A stretch of DNA of 64,000 nucleotides, from contig CAJUKK010000002.1 of the NCBI GenBank assembly GCA_910586985.1, positions 1 through 64,000 of the forward strand, in the 5' to 3' direction. The notes beneath the pieces were generated by a model that was not told the DNA's origin, ran no database searches, and saw only the letters and a list, made by a program, of their open reading frames with translations. Numbering within the stretch: the stretch's first letter is position 1; each line of letters opens with the position of its first letter. The DNA is from an uncultured Christensenellaceae bacterium. GTDB lineage: Bacteria > Bacillota > Clostridia > Christensenellales > Borkfalkiaceae. Shown piece by piece: positions 32,806 through 42,506 of this stretch. The position numbers and the translations under genes are program-made.

Positions 32806-35054
32806 TGAATCGGAAAAACTCGACTGTCTCCGTGCTTTCGTTTTCGGAATGGGCGGCGATTGACCGAAAAGCAAAAACGGAAACGAAAGAGGTAAAATTA
32901 ACGGCATTGCGGGGTGCGCATATTTGCGAGCACGTTATCGTTCGCGCTAAGGATCGCGTCGTTGTTTCCGCTTATGTGACCGACGGGGTAGGAAAGACGG
33001 GCGCAGTATTTCAGGCAGAGAACGTTGCCCTATATGCCGAGAAACGCATTTCGATCGACCGTAATTGGCATCATAACGGTTTGCCGACGGGAGAATATAC
33101 CGACGCGCTATTGCCCCTCGAAACTGCGGTGAACTACGGGGAAACGGAGACAAAAAACGGGAAAGCCGTTGTGTTGGCTGTGGATTTTTCCGTTCCCGTC
33201 TCCCTTCCCGCAGGAAGCTATACGGGAGAGATTGTTGTCTCGTGCGGAGAGGAAATCCGTCTGCCTTACGAGCTGACGGTACTTGAAACCGTACAGCCCG
33301 AAAGTATTACGTGCAAAAGCTTATTTACAATCAATCCGAATTATATGGAGCACTACGAAGGGAGTCGTTCGCAGGAAACCATGGATGCGTATATTCTTGC
33401 GTTGCTCGAACACAGAGCGGCGGCTTCGGGGCTGTTTGCAACGGAAGATTATTCGGACGAGGGACTTCGAAAGTTCTCCTCCGCAGCGGCGGAATGGGTT
33501 CGCCGCGGGATACCCACGATCGGCGTACCCGCTTACGTAAAAAATGAGGAAGATGGGGAATATCCCGATTTCGGCGTGTTGGAACGAGCGGTTATTGCGC
33601 TTGCGGAAGAAAGTCTTGTAAGCGGGATCAATCTGCCGTCCTATTGCGCATTTTACGATTGGCAGATCGACGAACCGTTTCTTGCGAAAATGCCTGACGG
33701 AAAGGTGGAGCGCTGCGTAAACGTTTTTCGGGATACAATCGACGGTATCGTGAAAAACCTTTCGGCAGACGAGCGTTTTCAAACGCCGTTCGGAAAAGAA
33801 GTTGTAAAATCAATCGCAAACATTCCCCACGTTGTCACCGATTATTGCGACAGGCTGCCCGAAGTATTGCATTTTGTCGATACGCGGCAAAAGCGTGATA
33901 AGAACGGCAATCCCTATCACTATCCGATGGATAAAACGACGCTGTGTCCTAAATTCGACGGCTACGACAATGAATATTTGTCTGCACCGTACGGCGAGAA
34001 TCCGCAGAAATGGTGGTACGGTTGTAATGCCCCGTCTGCGCCGTATATCGGCTATCACATGGACGACGCGCCTTGGAGCGCGCGGTATATCGGTTGGCTC
34101 ATGGCGCGGTACGGAATCGTCGGGAATTTGTATTGGGTCGTCAATCAGGGCATCGAAATCAATACGACGGGGAAGCCGCTGTATTTGGACGATCCTTACG
34201 GAACGGCGCACCGCGGCTTCGGGGCGAACGGCGACGGCGTACTCCTGTATCCGGGAAAACCTTACGGCTTGAAAAAGCCCGTCGGCTGTACCCGTTTGAA
34301 GGCGATCCGCGAAGGGAATGCTGATTATGAGTGGCTGAAAAATTTACGGGAAGGGTACAAAAACAAGGGCGTCTCCTTTGTCTCTTTGTTCGATCGTCTG
34401 ACCGCTCCCTTTGCCTGCGGCGTGCGTATTGATACGTTTGCACAGGGATTTGATCGGGCGTCGGAAAGCTTAATGCGCTTGTATGACGCATTTCTGCGTT
34501 GCGGTTTGACGGCGGAATGCCAAGAAGGAAAGGGCAATGTGCTGTTTCGATTTTCCGCGAACAAGGGAACAAAGATTTTGTTTGACGGAAAGCCCGTAAC
34601 GGGCGAAACAGAAATCAAATGCAGAGAATGTTATATCGTTTTAAGCGTCGAAAACGGGAATTATAAAACCGAAATACCGCTCTGGATCGGCGGCAGACTG
34701 ACGGTACTTTTGCACGAAGAACTTTACCGTAACGGTATGGTAACGTGCAAAACGGCAAAGATAGAACCGTTGCGGCACGATATATACCGTGAACTTACGA
34801 TAACCCCGCATACGTCAAAGACGACGGTGCAAATAACATTACCCGAAGCGGTATGTAAGGGGAAGCGCAGAGGGGGATTAGAAATACGCGCTTACCGCGG
34901 CGCCGTCATCACGCTGAATGCGGGCGGGAAAACCGTCTGCGTTCGTCCGAAAGACGAGTGGATCAGATTGGATTTTTCATTGAAGTCGAACTGTTTTACC
35001 GTTGCGTTTGAAGGCGATAAATCGATTGCTCTCGGCGCATTGTATTTACATTAA
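32805..35054 (+). CDS. DUF4091 (GH123-like) protein, cytoplasmic
   Basis: 749 residues from the ATG at 32805, which overlaps the upstream stop (TGATG). A longer in-frame start lies inside the binding-protein gene and is rejected. An N-terminal beta domain precedes the catalytic-like barrel, which carries YDWQIDEPFLAKM and a C-terminal DUF4091 segment GDGVLLYPGKPYGLKKPVGC. DUF4091 forms the C-terminal part of GH123 beta-N-acetylgalactosaminidases, and the Asp-Glu of IDEPF fits their substrate-assisted acid pair. No signal peptide, so it probably acts on imported sugar. Confidence 0.75.
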   Translation: MNRKNSTVSVLSFSEWAAIDRKAKTETKEVKLTALRGAHICEHVIVRAKDRVVVSAYVTDGVGKTGAVFQAENVALYAEKRISIDRNWHHNGLPTGEYTDALLPLETAVNYGETETKNGKAVVLAVDFSVPVSLPAGSYTGEIVVSCGEEIRLPYELTVLETVQPESITCKSLFTINPNYMEHYEGSRSQETMDAYILALLEHRAAASGLFATEDYSDEGLRKFSSAAAEWVRRGIPTIGVPAYVKNEEDGEYPDFGVLERAVIALAEESLVSGINLPSYCAFYDWQIDEPFLAKMPDGKVERCVNVFRDTIDGIVKNLSADERFQTPFGKEVVKSIANIPHVVTDYCDRLPEVLHFVDTRQKRDKNGNPYHYPMDKTTLCPKFDGYDNEYLSAPYGENPQKWWYGCNAPSAPYIGYHMDDAPWSARYIGWLMARYGIVGNLYWVVNQGIEINTTGKPLYLDDPYGTAHRGFGANGDGVLLYPGKPYGLKKPVGCTRLKAIREGNADYEWLKNLREGYKNKGVSFVSLFDRLTAPFACGVRIDTFAQGFDRASESLMRLYDAFLRCGLTAECQEGKGNVLFRFSANKGTKILFDGKPVTGETEIKCRECYIVLSVENGNYKTEIPLWIGGRLTVLLHEELYRNGMVTCKTAKIEPLRHDIYRELTITPHTSKTTVQITLPEAVCKGKRRGGLEIRAYRGAVITLNAGGKTVCVRPKDEWIRLDFSLKSNCFTVAFEGDKSIALGALYLH

Positions 35055-35076
35055 ATTTGAAAGGAGAGGGAAAATA

Positions 35077-37554
35077 ATGAACAAAAAAGTAATTCCTGCA
35101 ATTTGTTTGGTCGCGGCGCTGGCGCTCGGCACCACTGCTTGCGGAGGAGGCGGCGACGCACAGGACGATCCTCGAAAAGTCGGGGCGAATGACGCCTTGA
35201 TTTGGTGCGTGGACGGGAGCGAACAGGTGTTGCAAAACACGGCGTATGAGGATTTCGCACGGGAAAAAAGCAACGCTGTTGCGCTTTCAGCCGTGAGAAA
35301 CGAATACGAGACGGCAAACATTATCGTCAGCGCGAAAAAGGATCTCGCGTTCGAGGTAAGCGTATCCGATCTCGTGCTCGAAGGGGATGCTTTGAAAAAG
35401 ATCGGGAAAGAAAATGTGACGGTTTATACGCAAAAGTATATGGCTGTCGGTAAGACGTGGCACGGCGGCGCGGCGGTTTCGGGCGGTTATCCCGACGCGC
35501 TTGTTCCGCAGGAAAACGCGATCAAATACCAAGTCAATTACGTTGACGAAGGAAAAAACGGCGCGGCTTTTCTCGCCTTTTATATCCCGAAGGATGCGGC
35601 TGCCGGTTCCTATACAGGCACGGCGACGGTGAATTTGGGCAAAGAAAGCGTTTCCGTTCCCGTTTCGTTGACCGTTTACGATTACACGTTGTCAGACGAA
35701 ACGCATTCCAAGACGATTTTCACCGTCAATCAACCCAACGTATTTATCAACGAACGCGATAACCGTATGTCTATCATCGATAAGTATTCGGAGTTTATGT
35801 TGGATTACAGAATCGCTCCGAATATCGGATTTGTAGAAAATTCCGATACGGCGGTTGAAGTTTTTACGGAGAAAGCCTATCAATACGCGATGAAAGGATC
35901 GTCTACGATCGCTTTGCCGAGCATGGGTGTCGACCGCGGCGGATATAACGTGATTGACGCCGATTATTCAGCGGAATTCGTTGTGGCGCTTGCGGAAAAG
36001 AGCGTGGAAACGGGTATCAATTTAATCGACCGTTGCTCGTTTTTCAATTTCTGGATCGACGAGCCGTTCTGTTCTAATTATCCTGATACGGCAGTCGATG
36101 CTTCCATTTCGGCGTTTAACGGTATGCTCGATCTTTCCGTTCTCAATTTCCGCAATACCGCCGCGTACAAAGAAGCGACGGGCGAAAAACGGGAATTAGC
36201 GGATGAGATCGTTGAAAGCATCGGCAAAATTTCCAACGTCATAACCGATTATTACGACGACGATCACAATCTTGTGCATACGGGCGCTGCCGTCAACACC
36301 GATTACGACGGGAAAAACGTAACCGTTTGTCCCAAACCCGACGGCTACGAAAACGCCGACTATCGCGCGCTTTACAATACGTCGTTTGACGACGGCACGC
36401 CGCGTGAAAAATGGATTTACGGCTGCAATACGCCCGGTTATCCTTATGTGAGTTACCACCTTGACGATACGCTCGTTTCTCCTACGGCGTTCGGTTGGAT
36501 GATGGCGCAATACAACGTGACGGGCAATCTCTATTGGTCGTGTGTGTATTGGTATAACGGCGAGACGGGCGAGTATCTTGAAGATCCGTACTCATCTTCC
36601 GATCACGGTGCGGGAGCTTTGGGCGACGGCGTATTGCTGTATCCCGGAAAGCCGTACGGAGTAGACGGTCCAATCGGTTGCACGCGTTTGCAGGCAATCC
36701 GTGACGGGCAGGAGGATTACGAGCTGTTCTACGCGTTGCGTCAGGCTTATGAAAAGGAAGGCAAAAATGCGGACGAGGTCATTGATTTTGTTGCGAAGAA
36801 CGTGACTGAAAACGGCGCGCTCGTCGGGGACTGTTCCGACTACGCCTCGGCCCGGAAAATGCTGATCGATCTCGTGCTTGCTGCGGATTCGAAAGCGAGC
36901 TTGAAAGTGGACGACGTTTCTATTGAAGAAAACGCCGACGGCATGAAGGAATATACCTTTACCGTGTCCGTAGCCGAGGGGGCGACGGTGAAGGAAAACG
37001 GAACGACGCTGACGGCAGAGAACGGCATTTACATTGTAAAAAAACAGCTTACCGAAACAAAGAACTACGTGCGTCTGGAAGCGATGAAGGACGGGGAAAC
37101 CGTTTCCGTAGAGTTCTATCTGGGCGGGAAACAGGAAATGTTCGGTGCGGACGGGTTCGGATCAAGCGATATCAATGCGAACGGCGCGCTTACTTCGGCA
37201 TACGACGCGGCAAGCGGTGAATGGCAGATCACGTATTCTCAGCCCGAACAAGAGGGAGTTCTTCATTCGTTTGATTGGTTGCATAAGACGGTTGCGCAGA
37301 TCGATGCGAATACGGCGGGATACCACATATTCCTGCATAACTACGGGAATGCGGGAAAATATAACGTGTACGCACAGTACGAAAACAGCGCTACGTTCTT
37401 TACCGTCGATACGGGCACGCTGGAAAGCGGCGTCAATGAAATTGTTTTAACGGCGTTTGCATCCAACCGCGGAAAAGTGAAACAGCTCATCTTTGAATTT
37501 GACGGGGAAATCGTTAAAGTCGGGATCGTAAGAGTAGTTGTGTACGGGGGATAA
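35077..37554 (+). CDS. DUF4091 (GH123-like) lipoprotein
   Basis: 825 residues from the ATG at 35077 (AAAGGAGAGGG upstream). Lipoprotein signal with lipobox TTACG, then the same architecture as the preceding gene: FNFWIDEPFCSNYPD, KWIYGCNTPGYPYVSYHLDD, GDGVLLYPGKPYGVDGPIGC. The C-terminal 200 residues add a beta-sandwich domain that may bind carbohydrate. It is a surface-anchored paralogue of the cytoplasmic protein and likely trims the glycan outside the cell. Confidence 0.78.
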   Translation: MNKKVIPAICLVAALALGTTACGGGGDAQDDPRKVGANDALIWCVDGSEQVLQNTAYEDFAREKSNAVALSAVRNEYETANIIVSAKKDLAFEVSVSDLVLEGDALKKIGKENVTVYTQKYMAVGKTWHGGAAVSGGYPDALVPQENAIKYQVNYVDEGKNGAAFLAFYIPKDAAAGSYTGTATVNLGKESVSVPVSLTVYDYTLSDETHSKTIFTVNQPNVFINERDNRMSIIDKYSEFMLDYRIAPNIGFVENSDTAVEVFTEKAYQYAMKGSSTIALPSMGVDRGGYNVIDADYSAEFVVALAEKSVETGINLIDRCSFFNFWIDEPFCSNYPDTAVDASISAFNGMLDLSVLNFRNTAAYKEATGEKRELADEIVESIGKISNVITDYYDDDHNLVHTGAAVNTDYDGKNVTVCPKPDGYENADYRALYNTSFDDGTPREKWIYGCNTPGYPYVSYHLDDTLVSPTAFGWMMAQYNVTGNLYWSCVYWYNGETGEYLEDPYSSSDHGAGALGDGVLLYPGKPYGVDGPIGCTRLQAIRDGQEDYELFYALRQAYEKEGKNADEVIDFVAKNVTENGALVGDCSDYASARKMLIDLVLAADSKASLKVDDVSIEENADGMKEYTFTVSVAEGATVKENGTTLTAENGIYIVKKQLTETKNYVRLEAMKDGETVSVEFYLGGKQEMFGADGFGSSDINANGALTSAYDAASGEWQITYSQPEQEGVLHSFDWLHKTVAQIDANTAGYHIFLHNYGNAGKYNVYAQYENSATFFTVDTGTLESGVNEIVLTAFASNRGKVKQLIFEFDGEIVKVGIVRVVVYGG

Positions 37555-40500
37555 TGAAAATGAAAGGGAAAACTTTAAAAGTATTGACGCTCTGTGGGAT
37601 TAGTCTTACACTGGCAATCGCCGCTACGGCTTGCGGCGGAAAAGAACCGGAACAAAAAGACGATTCGATTGTTTTGTATTCGTTTGAACAGGGCATTCTG
37701 CCCGTCGGAATGAACGGAAACTTCGGTTTGCTCGACGTCAATGAAAATGCGGACTATGTAAAAAACGGTGTGCGTTCTTTAATATTGCGTCCTGCGTCGG
37801 ACGGCGCGAGCGATCCGCTCATGTACTTTCCGTTTGCGTCGGACGTTCTCGGTATCAATTACACGAACGGCGACAAAATCACCGAAGTGAAATTTTGGTG
37901 CTATGCGCCTAAGAAAATGACGGTCAATGCGGGACTGTACTTCTCGTCTTTTGCGGGGAAACGGAGCTTTGCTACTCCGATCGAACTCAAAGAAGGTTGG
38001 CAACAGGCGGTATATACGCTTGATCACGAGACGCTTGCCGTTGTAAACAATATGAAGAACGTGCAGGGATTCTACCTGTCGTTCCCCAAGGACGAAGTTC
38101 CTGCTTCGGAGGGCGTAACGCTTTATATCGACGATTTGTCGGTTAAAACAGTGAAGGAAGAACTCGTATACACGCCGAAGATCCCCGAGCTTATCAAGGA
38201 AACGGGCGACATTATTACGTTCCAAAACGTTAATTTCTCCGTCGTCGAACAGGAATCGGCGGGCGTAAGCGATTGGTACGAGGAATTCGAGGGAGCAAAA
38301 GGCGTGTTGCAGATCGAAGCTAATACGGGTTGGCCTTGGTACCGCAACCGCACGTTCTGGAAGTCCGCTTTCGAGCAGACGACCTATGCGGATTATCAAT
38401 ATATAGCAATTCGCGCGTATGCGACGGGTAACGCTCAGGCGTGGTATCAGCTTGAAGACCGTTCGGCAGAAACAGGCGGAATCATAGAATACCAAATGGA
38501 TTTCACTGCCGATAACGTCGGTCGCTGGGTAGACTTTGTATACCCGATTGAAAAATTCAACACGTATTTCGACCGTTTCGGAACGGAAGGGCAATTCATG
38601 ACCTACGCCGACTCGAAAACGAAAGTTTATATCGACAGTATCCGCGCATTCAATGAGATCGAGGGCGACTATGCTCCTGAAACGACCGAATATAAAACAG
38701 GCGAAAAAGTTGATTTGCGCGTTTCGCTCGGCGAAGGATACGAGGGCGCAACCTTTACTTATTCGGTAAACGGTATTGCAGTTGCCGATCCTTCCGAATA
38801 TGTATTCGAGAAAGCCGGAATCTATACCGTGAGCATCGAAGGCGTCCTCGACGGAAAGCTCGTTCGCGGCAGTTACGATATCACCGTTGAAATTTTCGGC
38901 GAAGAAGTTGAATCCGACGGCAAGAGCGTGATGGCGGGCGGAACGGTCGATCTTGTACCATCAGTATTGAAAGAAGGCGAACTTGCAAACCTTACGTTTA
39001 CCTTTACCGTGAACGGCAAACTCGTTTCCGATCCCGACGAATATACCGTTGCTTTGTCGCCCGGCAATTATGCGGTTACGTTTGAAGCGCGCAGGCAGGA
39101 CGGGTATCTCTATTTCGGTAGCTATACGCTTACCGTACTTGTTTACGGGGAAGAAATCGTTGTCGATGATACTTCCGCAGGAGGCGGAGAAACGGTCAGT
39201 CTCGTGCCCGAAGGATTGCTTGAAAAATATTCCGACATTAGATTTACTTTTACCGTAAACGGCAAAACCGTTTCCGATCCCACGCAGTACACATTATCTA
39301 CGGCGTCGGGCAGATACGTCGTATCTTTCGAGGGACGCAGAGCTTCGGATAACTATTTGTATTACGGCAGCTATATTCTTTCCGTCGGAAATAAAGACGA
39401 GGTATGGGCGGACGTCATGACGTTCGATGCCGAGACCACGTCGAAATACGATATTTGGGGCGGACCGATTGCCGACGGGGAATTTGAATGGCTGGATAAC
39501 TACGATGGTGCGCAGGGCGTGCTAAAAATGCACGTCGGAGTGTGGAAGAACTATTGGAATACGCAGGAATGGAAACCGATTTTCGGTGGTTCCGTTTATC
39601 AGAACTACACTCATCTTGCGTTCCGTGTTAAAATTGAAGGGTTCGAAGGACAGAATGTTCAATTATATTTTAAAAATATAGATAATAACGCCACTCAGTA
39701 TGAAATTATTTTCACGGACAACACCGACGGTTGGATGACGGTTTATATGCCGATCGATAATTTCAGAAACGACTTGGCAGGATTTACGTCTAAATGTGCA
39801 TTCGTATTCCTCAATAATCCCGAATCGAATGAAGTGCAAACATATTTCTACATTGACAGTATCCATGCGGTCAACTATACGGGCGTAACTTACGAGAAAG
39901 AAATTGCGGGTGCGCAGACGGAAGATGAGATCGATTTGACTGTTGCGGAGCTTGCGACGGATTACGCGGGCGTCGAGTTTACCTATTTCGTCAACGGCGC
40001 AAAAGTAAATAATCCGAGTGCGTATGTGTTTGAAACCGCAGGTAAGTATACGGTGACTTACGAAGGCGTTTCGGGCGGTAAGCTCGTCACAGGTTCGTAC
40101 GAGCTGAGCGTTGCTCGCCACGGAACGCAAATCGACGTTTCCGCTCAAACGGCGCAAACGGGGCGCCCGTTCGATTTGCTGTTGCAGAAGTTGAAGGACG
40201 ACTATGCCGGAATTAACTTTACGTTCAAAGTAAACGGCGTGGAAGTGGAAAATCCTTCCGCATACACTGCGCCTGCCGAGGTTGGCGAATACGAAGTGAC
40301 GTTTGAGGGCACAGACGCAAGCGGCAATTTGTATTACGGCGGTTATACGCTGGACGTGGAAATCTACGGCGAAGAAGTTACAATGGCTGACATTGCAGCA
40401 GGGGCGGGCGAAACGGTCGATCTTACGCAAAATACGTTGAGCAGCGCTAACTATGCAGGCGTTACATTTACGTTTAAGGAGGACGGTGTTGTAGTAGATG

Positions 40501-42503
40501 ACACGAGCAACTATACGGCTTCTTTGGGTAGACATGAGATTACCTTCGAGGGGCGCAGAGAATCCGACGGCTATCTGTATTACGGCAGTTATCTTATCTC
40601 CGTAGGCAATAAGGATGCAGTGTGGGCGGACATCATGACGTTTGATACTTTGGCCACTGCACCGAACAGCGGCGACGTGAACGAGGCGCAATGGCTGCAA
40701 TCATATGCGGGCGCGAACGGCGTACTGAAAATGCACGTCGGTGTTTGGAAAGGTTATATGAATACGACGGAATGGAAACCGCTTTTCGGGGAATCCGTCT
40801 ACAATAACTACACGCATATTGCGTTCCGTGTGAAAGTGGAAGGCTTTGCGGGAACGTCGTTTACGCTGTATTTCAAGGTCGAAGGCGCGAAAGCTGAAGA
40901 TAATGCGGAATATGGATTGAACTTCAACGCAAATACGAACGGTTGGACAACGGTTTATCTGCCGATTGATGTTATGAAAAACAATCTAAACGGTTTTGCC
41001 GAAAAGACACAGTTTACCTTTATCAACGTTCCCGAATCGAATGATACGCAAACGTATTTCTACATCGACAGTATCCGCGCGGTCAACTATGCGGAGGTTA
41101 CGACGGCGCCTGAAACATTGGAAGCCAAAGCAGGCGAGGCGGTAAGCCTGATCCCCGAGGCATACAAAAACGAAACGTTCACCTACTGCGTGAACGGCGG
41201 GGCGGTAGCGAATCCGGACGCGCACGTATTTGAAAGAGCGGGAACTTACACGGTAACTTACGATGGCACGACCGCCGCGCAGGTCGTGCACGGTATGTAC
41301 ACGCTAACCGTGAAGGTGGACGGGATCGAAGTGACGGCGGAGAATAAGATCGCCGCGCCGGGCGCTACGGTAAATCTCATACCCGAGGAGTTGGGCGAAT
41401 ATACGGGAATTACGTTCGGCTTTAAGATCGGTGAAACGCAAATCTCCGATCCGAGCGCTTATACCGCGCCTGCGGCTTCGGGCAGATACTCAGTATCGTT
41501 CGAGGGTACGGCGGCAAACGGCGGAATCGTTTACGGCAGTTACACGCTTTACGTCGGCAATCAAGACGAAGAAGCGGCGGATATCGTATCGTTTGATACG
41601 GTCGCAAGCAATTCTACAAGCGGAAATAGCGAATGGTTGGAAACTTACCAAGGTGCGAACGGCGTCCTGAAACTTGACACTGCGGATTGGCGCTCGTTCT
41701 ACAATGCGAATAAAAATTGGACGCCGATTTTCGAGGAAAGCGTTTATCGCGGATATACGCATATTGAATTCAGAATATGGGCAAGCGGACAGTGCAACCT
41801 CTATTATAAAGCAACAGATGTAAGTGGCGAATTCATGTTGCAATTCGGTAGCGGAAATTTGGCTACGGGCGAATGGGTGACTCATCGTATGGAAATCGGA
41901 GTGTTTTTGGAGCATTTCCAAAAGTTTTGCGACGACGGCTATTTCCTCACGCTAAACAGCCAGACGATCTATGTTGACAGCATTCGTGCGGTCAAAGAGA
42001 AACCTGCCGAAACGGGCACCATACTTGATTTTTCCAAAAACCCTTTGCCTTTGACTGACGGCGGTAGCACGGAAGAGGGCTTCCATCCTGCGGAATGGCT
42101 GACGGATACCCAAGCAAAAGGATATCTTAAATTGAATGTGCGGAAAGGGGCGGACCAATGGACGACGTACGCCGATGCGAACGATTGGATGCCGGCGTTC
42201 GATAAGAGTTATTACGAGGAAGGCGGATACGATCAAATCGAGTTCCGCGTTAAAGTCGAAGGGTTGACTGCGGAAAGCGGTACGCTTCGTGTTTATTACG
42301 GAAGCGGCGGTAAAGAGTATTGCTTGCAGTTTACCCAAGATACGGACGGATGGGTTACGATGCGCTTCTCGATTGACGTGTTTATCGAAAATTTTGATAC
42401 GGTATTCAGTCCGTCGGGGATCAACTTCAATTCACAAAATATAGACGGTAACGATGTATTCTTTTTGATCGATTATATTAAGGCAGTAAAATCGGGAGAG
42501 TAA
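37554..42503 (+). CDS. Giant modular surface lipoprotein (CBM-like and Ig-like repeats)
   Basis: 1649 residues. Signal peptide with lipobox ATACG near residue 26. About six jelly-roll, carbohydrate-binding-like modules start near residues 38, 216, 616, 1021, 1337 and 1487; several end with a YIDSIRAV-type strand. About eight Ig-like repeats of some 75 residues lie between them (pattern TFTVNGKLVSDPDEY...YYGSY-x-L-x-V) in groups of three, three and two. No catalytic motif is seen. It is probably a cell-surface glycan capture or scaffold protein. Repeats are similar at DNA level, so array length may vary by recombination. Confidence 0.75.
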   Translation: MKMKGKTLKVLTLCGISLTLAIAATACGGKEPEQKDDSIVLYSFEQGILPVGMNGNFGLLDVNENADYVKNGVRSLILRPASDGASDPLMYFPFASDVLGINYTNGDKITEVKFWCYAPKKMTVNAGLYFSSFAGKRSFATPIELKEGWQQAVYTLDHETLAVVNNMKNVQGFYLSFPKDEVPASEGVTLYIDDLSVKTVKEELVYTPKIPELIKETGDIITFQNVNFSVVEQESAGVSDWYEEFEGAKGVLQIEANTGWPWYRNRTFWKSAFEQTTYADYQYIAIRAYATGNAQAWYQLEDRSAETGGIIEYQMDFTADNVGRWVDFVYPIEKFNTYFDRFGTEGQFMTYADSKTKVYIDSIRAFNEIEGDYAPETTEYKTGEKVDLRVSLGEGYEGATFTYSVNGIAVADPSEYVFEKAGIYTVSIEGVLDGKLVRGSYDITVEIFGEEVESDGKSVMAGGTVDLVPSVLKEGELANLTFTFTVNGKLVSDPDEYTVALSPGNYAVTFEARRQDGYLYFGSYTLTVLVYGEEIVVDDTSAGGGETVSLVPEGLLEKYSDIRFTFTVNGKTVSDPTQYTLSTASGRYVVSFEGRRASDNYLYYGSYILSVGNKDEVWADVMTFDAETTSKYDIWGGPIADGEFEWLDNYDGAQGVLKMHVGVWKNYWNTQEWKPIFGGSVYQNYTHLAFRVKIEGFEGQNVQLYFKNIDNNATQYEIIFTDNTDGWMTVYMPIDNFRNDLAGFTSKCAFVFLNNPESNEVQTYFYIDSIHAVNYTGVTYEKEIAGAQTEDEIDLTVAELATDYAGVEFTYFVNGAKVNNPSAYVFETAGKYTVTYEGVSGGKLVTGSYELSVARHGTQIDVSAQTAQTGRPFDLLLQKLKDDYAGINFTFKVNGVEVENPSAYTAPAEVGEYEVTFEGTDASGNLYYGGYTLDVEIYGEEVTMADIAAGAGETVDLTQNTLSSANYAGVTFTFKEDGVVVDDTSNYTASLGRHEITFEGRRESDGYLYYGSYLISVGNKDAVWADIMTFDTLATAPNSGDVNEAQWLQSYAGANGVLKMHVGVWKGYMNTTEWKPLFGESVYNNYTHIAFRVKVEGFAGTSFTLYFKVEGAKAEDNAEYGLNFNANTNGWTTVYLPIDVMKNNLNGFAEKTQFTFINVPESNDTQTYFYIDSIRAVNYAEVTTAPETLEAKAGEAVSLIPEAYKNETFTYCVNGGAVANPDAHVFERAGTYTVTYDGTTAAQVVHGMYTLTVKVDGIEVTAENKIAAPGATVNLIPEELGEYTGITFGFKIGETQISDPSAYTAPAASGRYSVSFEGTAANGGIVYGSYTLYVGNQDEEAADIVSFDTVASNSTSGNSEWLETYQGANGVLKLDTADWRSFYNANKNWTPIFEESVYRGYTHIEFRIWASGQCNLYYKATDVSGEFMLQFGSGNLATGEWVTHRMEIGVFLEHFQKFCDDGYFLTLNSQTIYVDSIRAVKEKPAETGTILDFSKNPLPLTDGGSTEEGFHPAEWLTDTQAKGYLKLNVRKGADQWTTYADANDWMPAFDKSYYEEGGYDQIEFRVKVEGLTAESGTLRVYYGSGGKEYCLQFTQDTDGWVTMRFSIDVFIENFDTVFSPSGINFNSQNIDGNDVFFLIDYIKAVKSGE

Positions 42504-42506
42504 TCT

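Noticed and set aside
37554..42503. CRISPR-like or tandem DNA repeat array
   Set aside because: The repetition is coding, about 225 bp or longer per unit and diverged; it reflects Ig-like and CBM-like protein modules.
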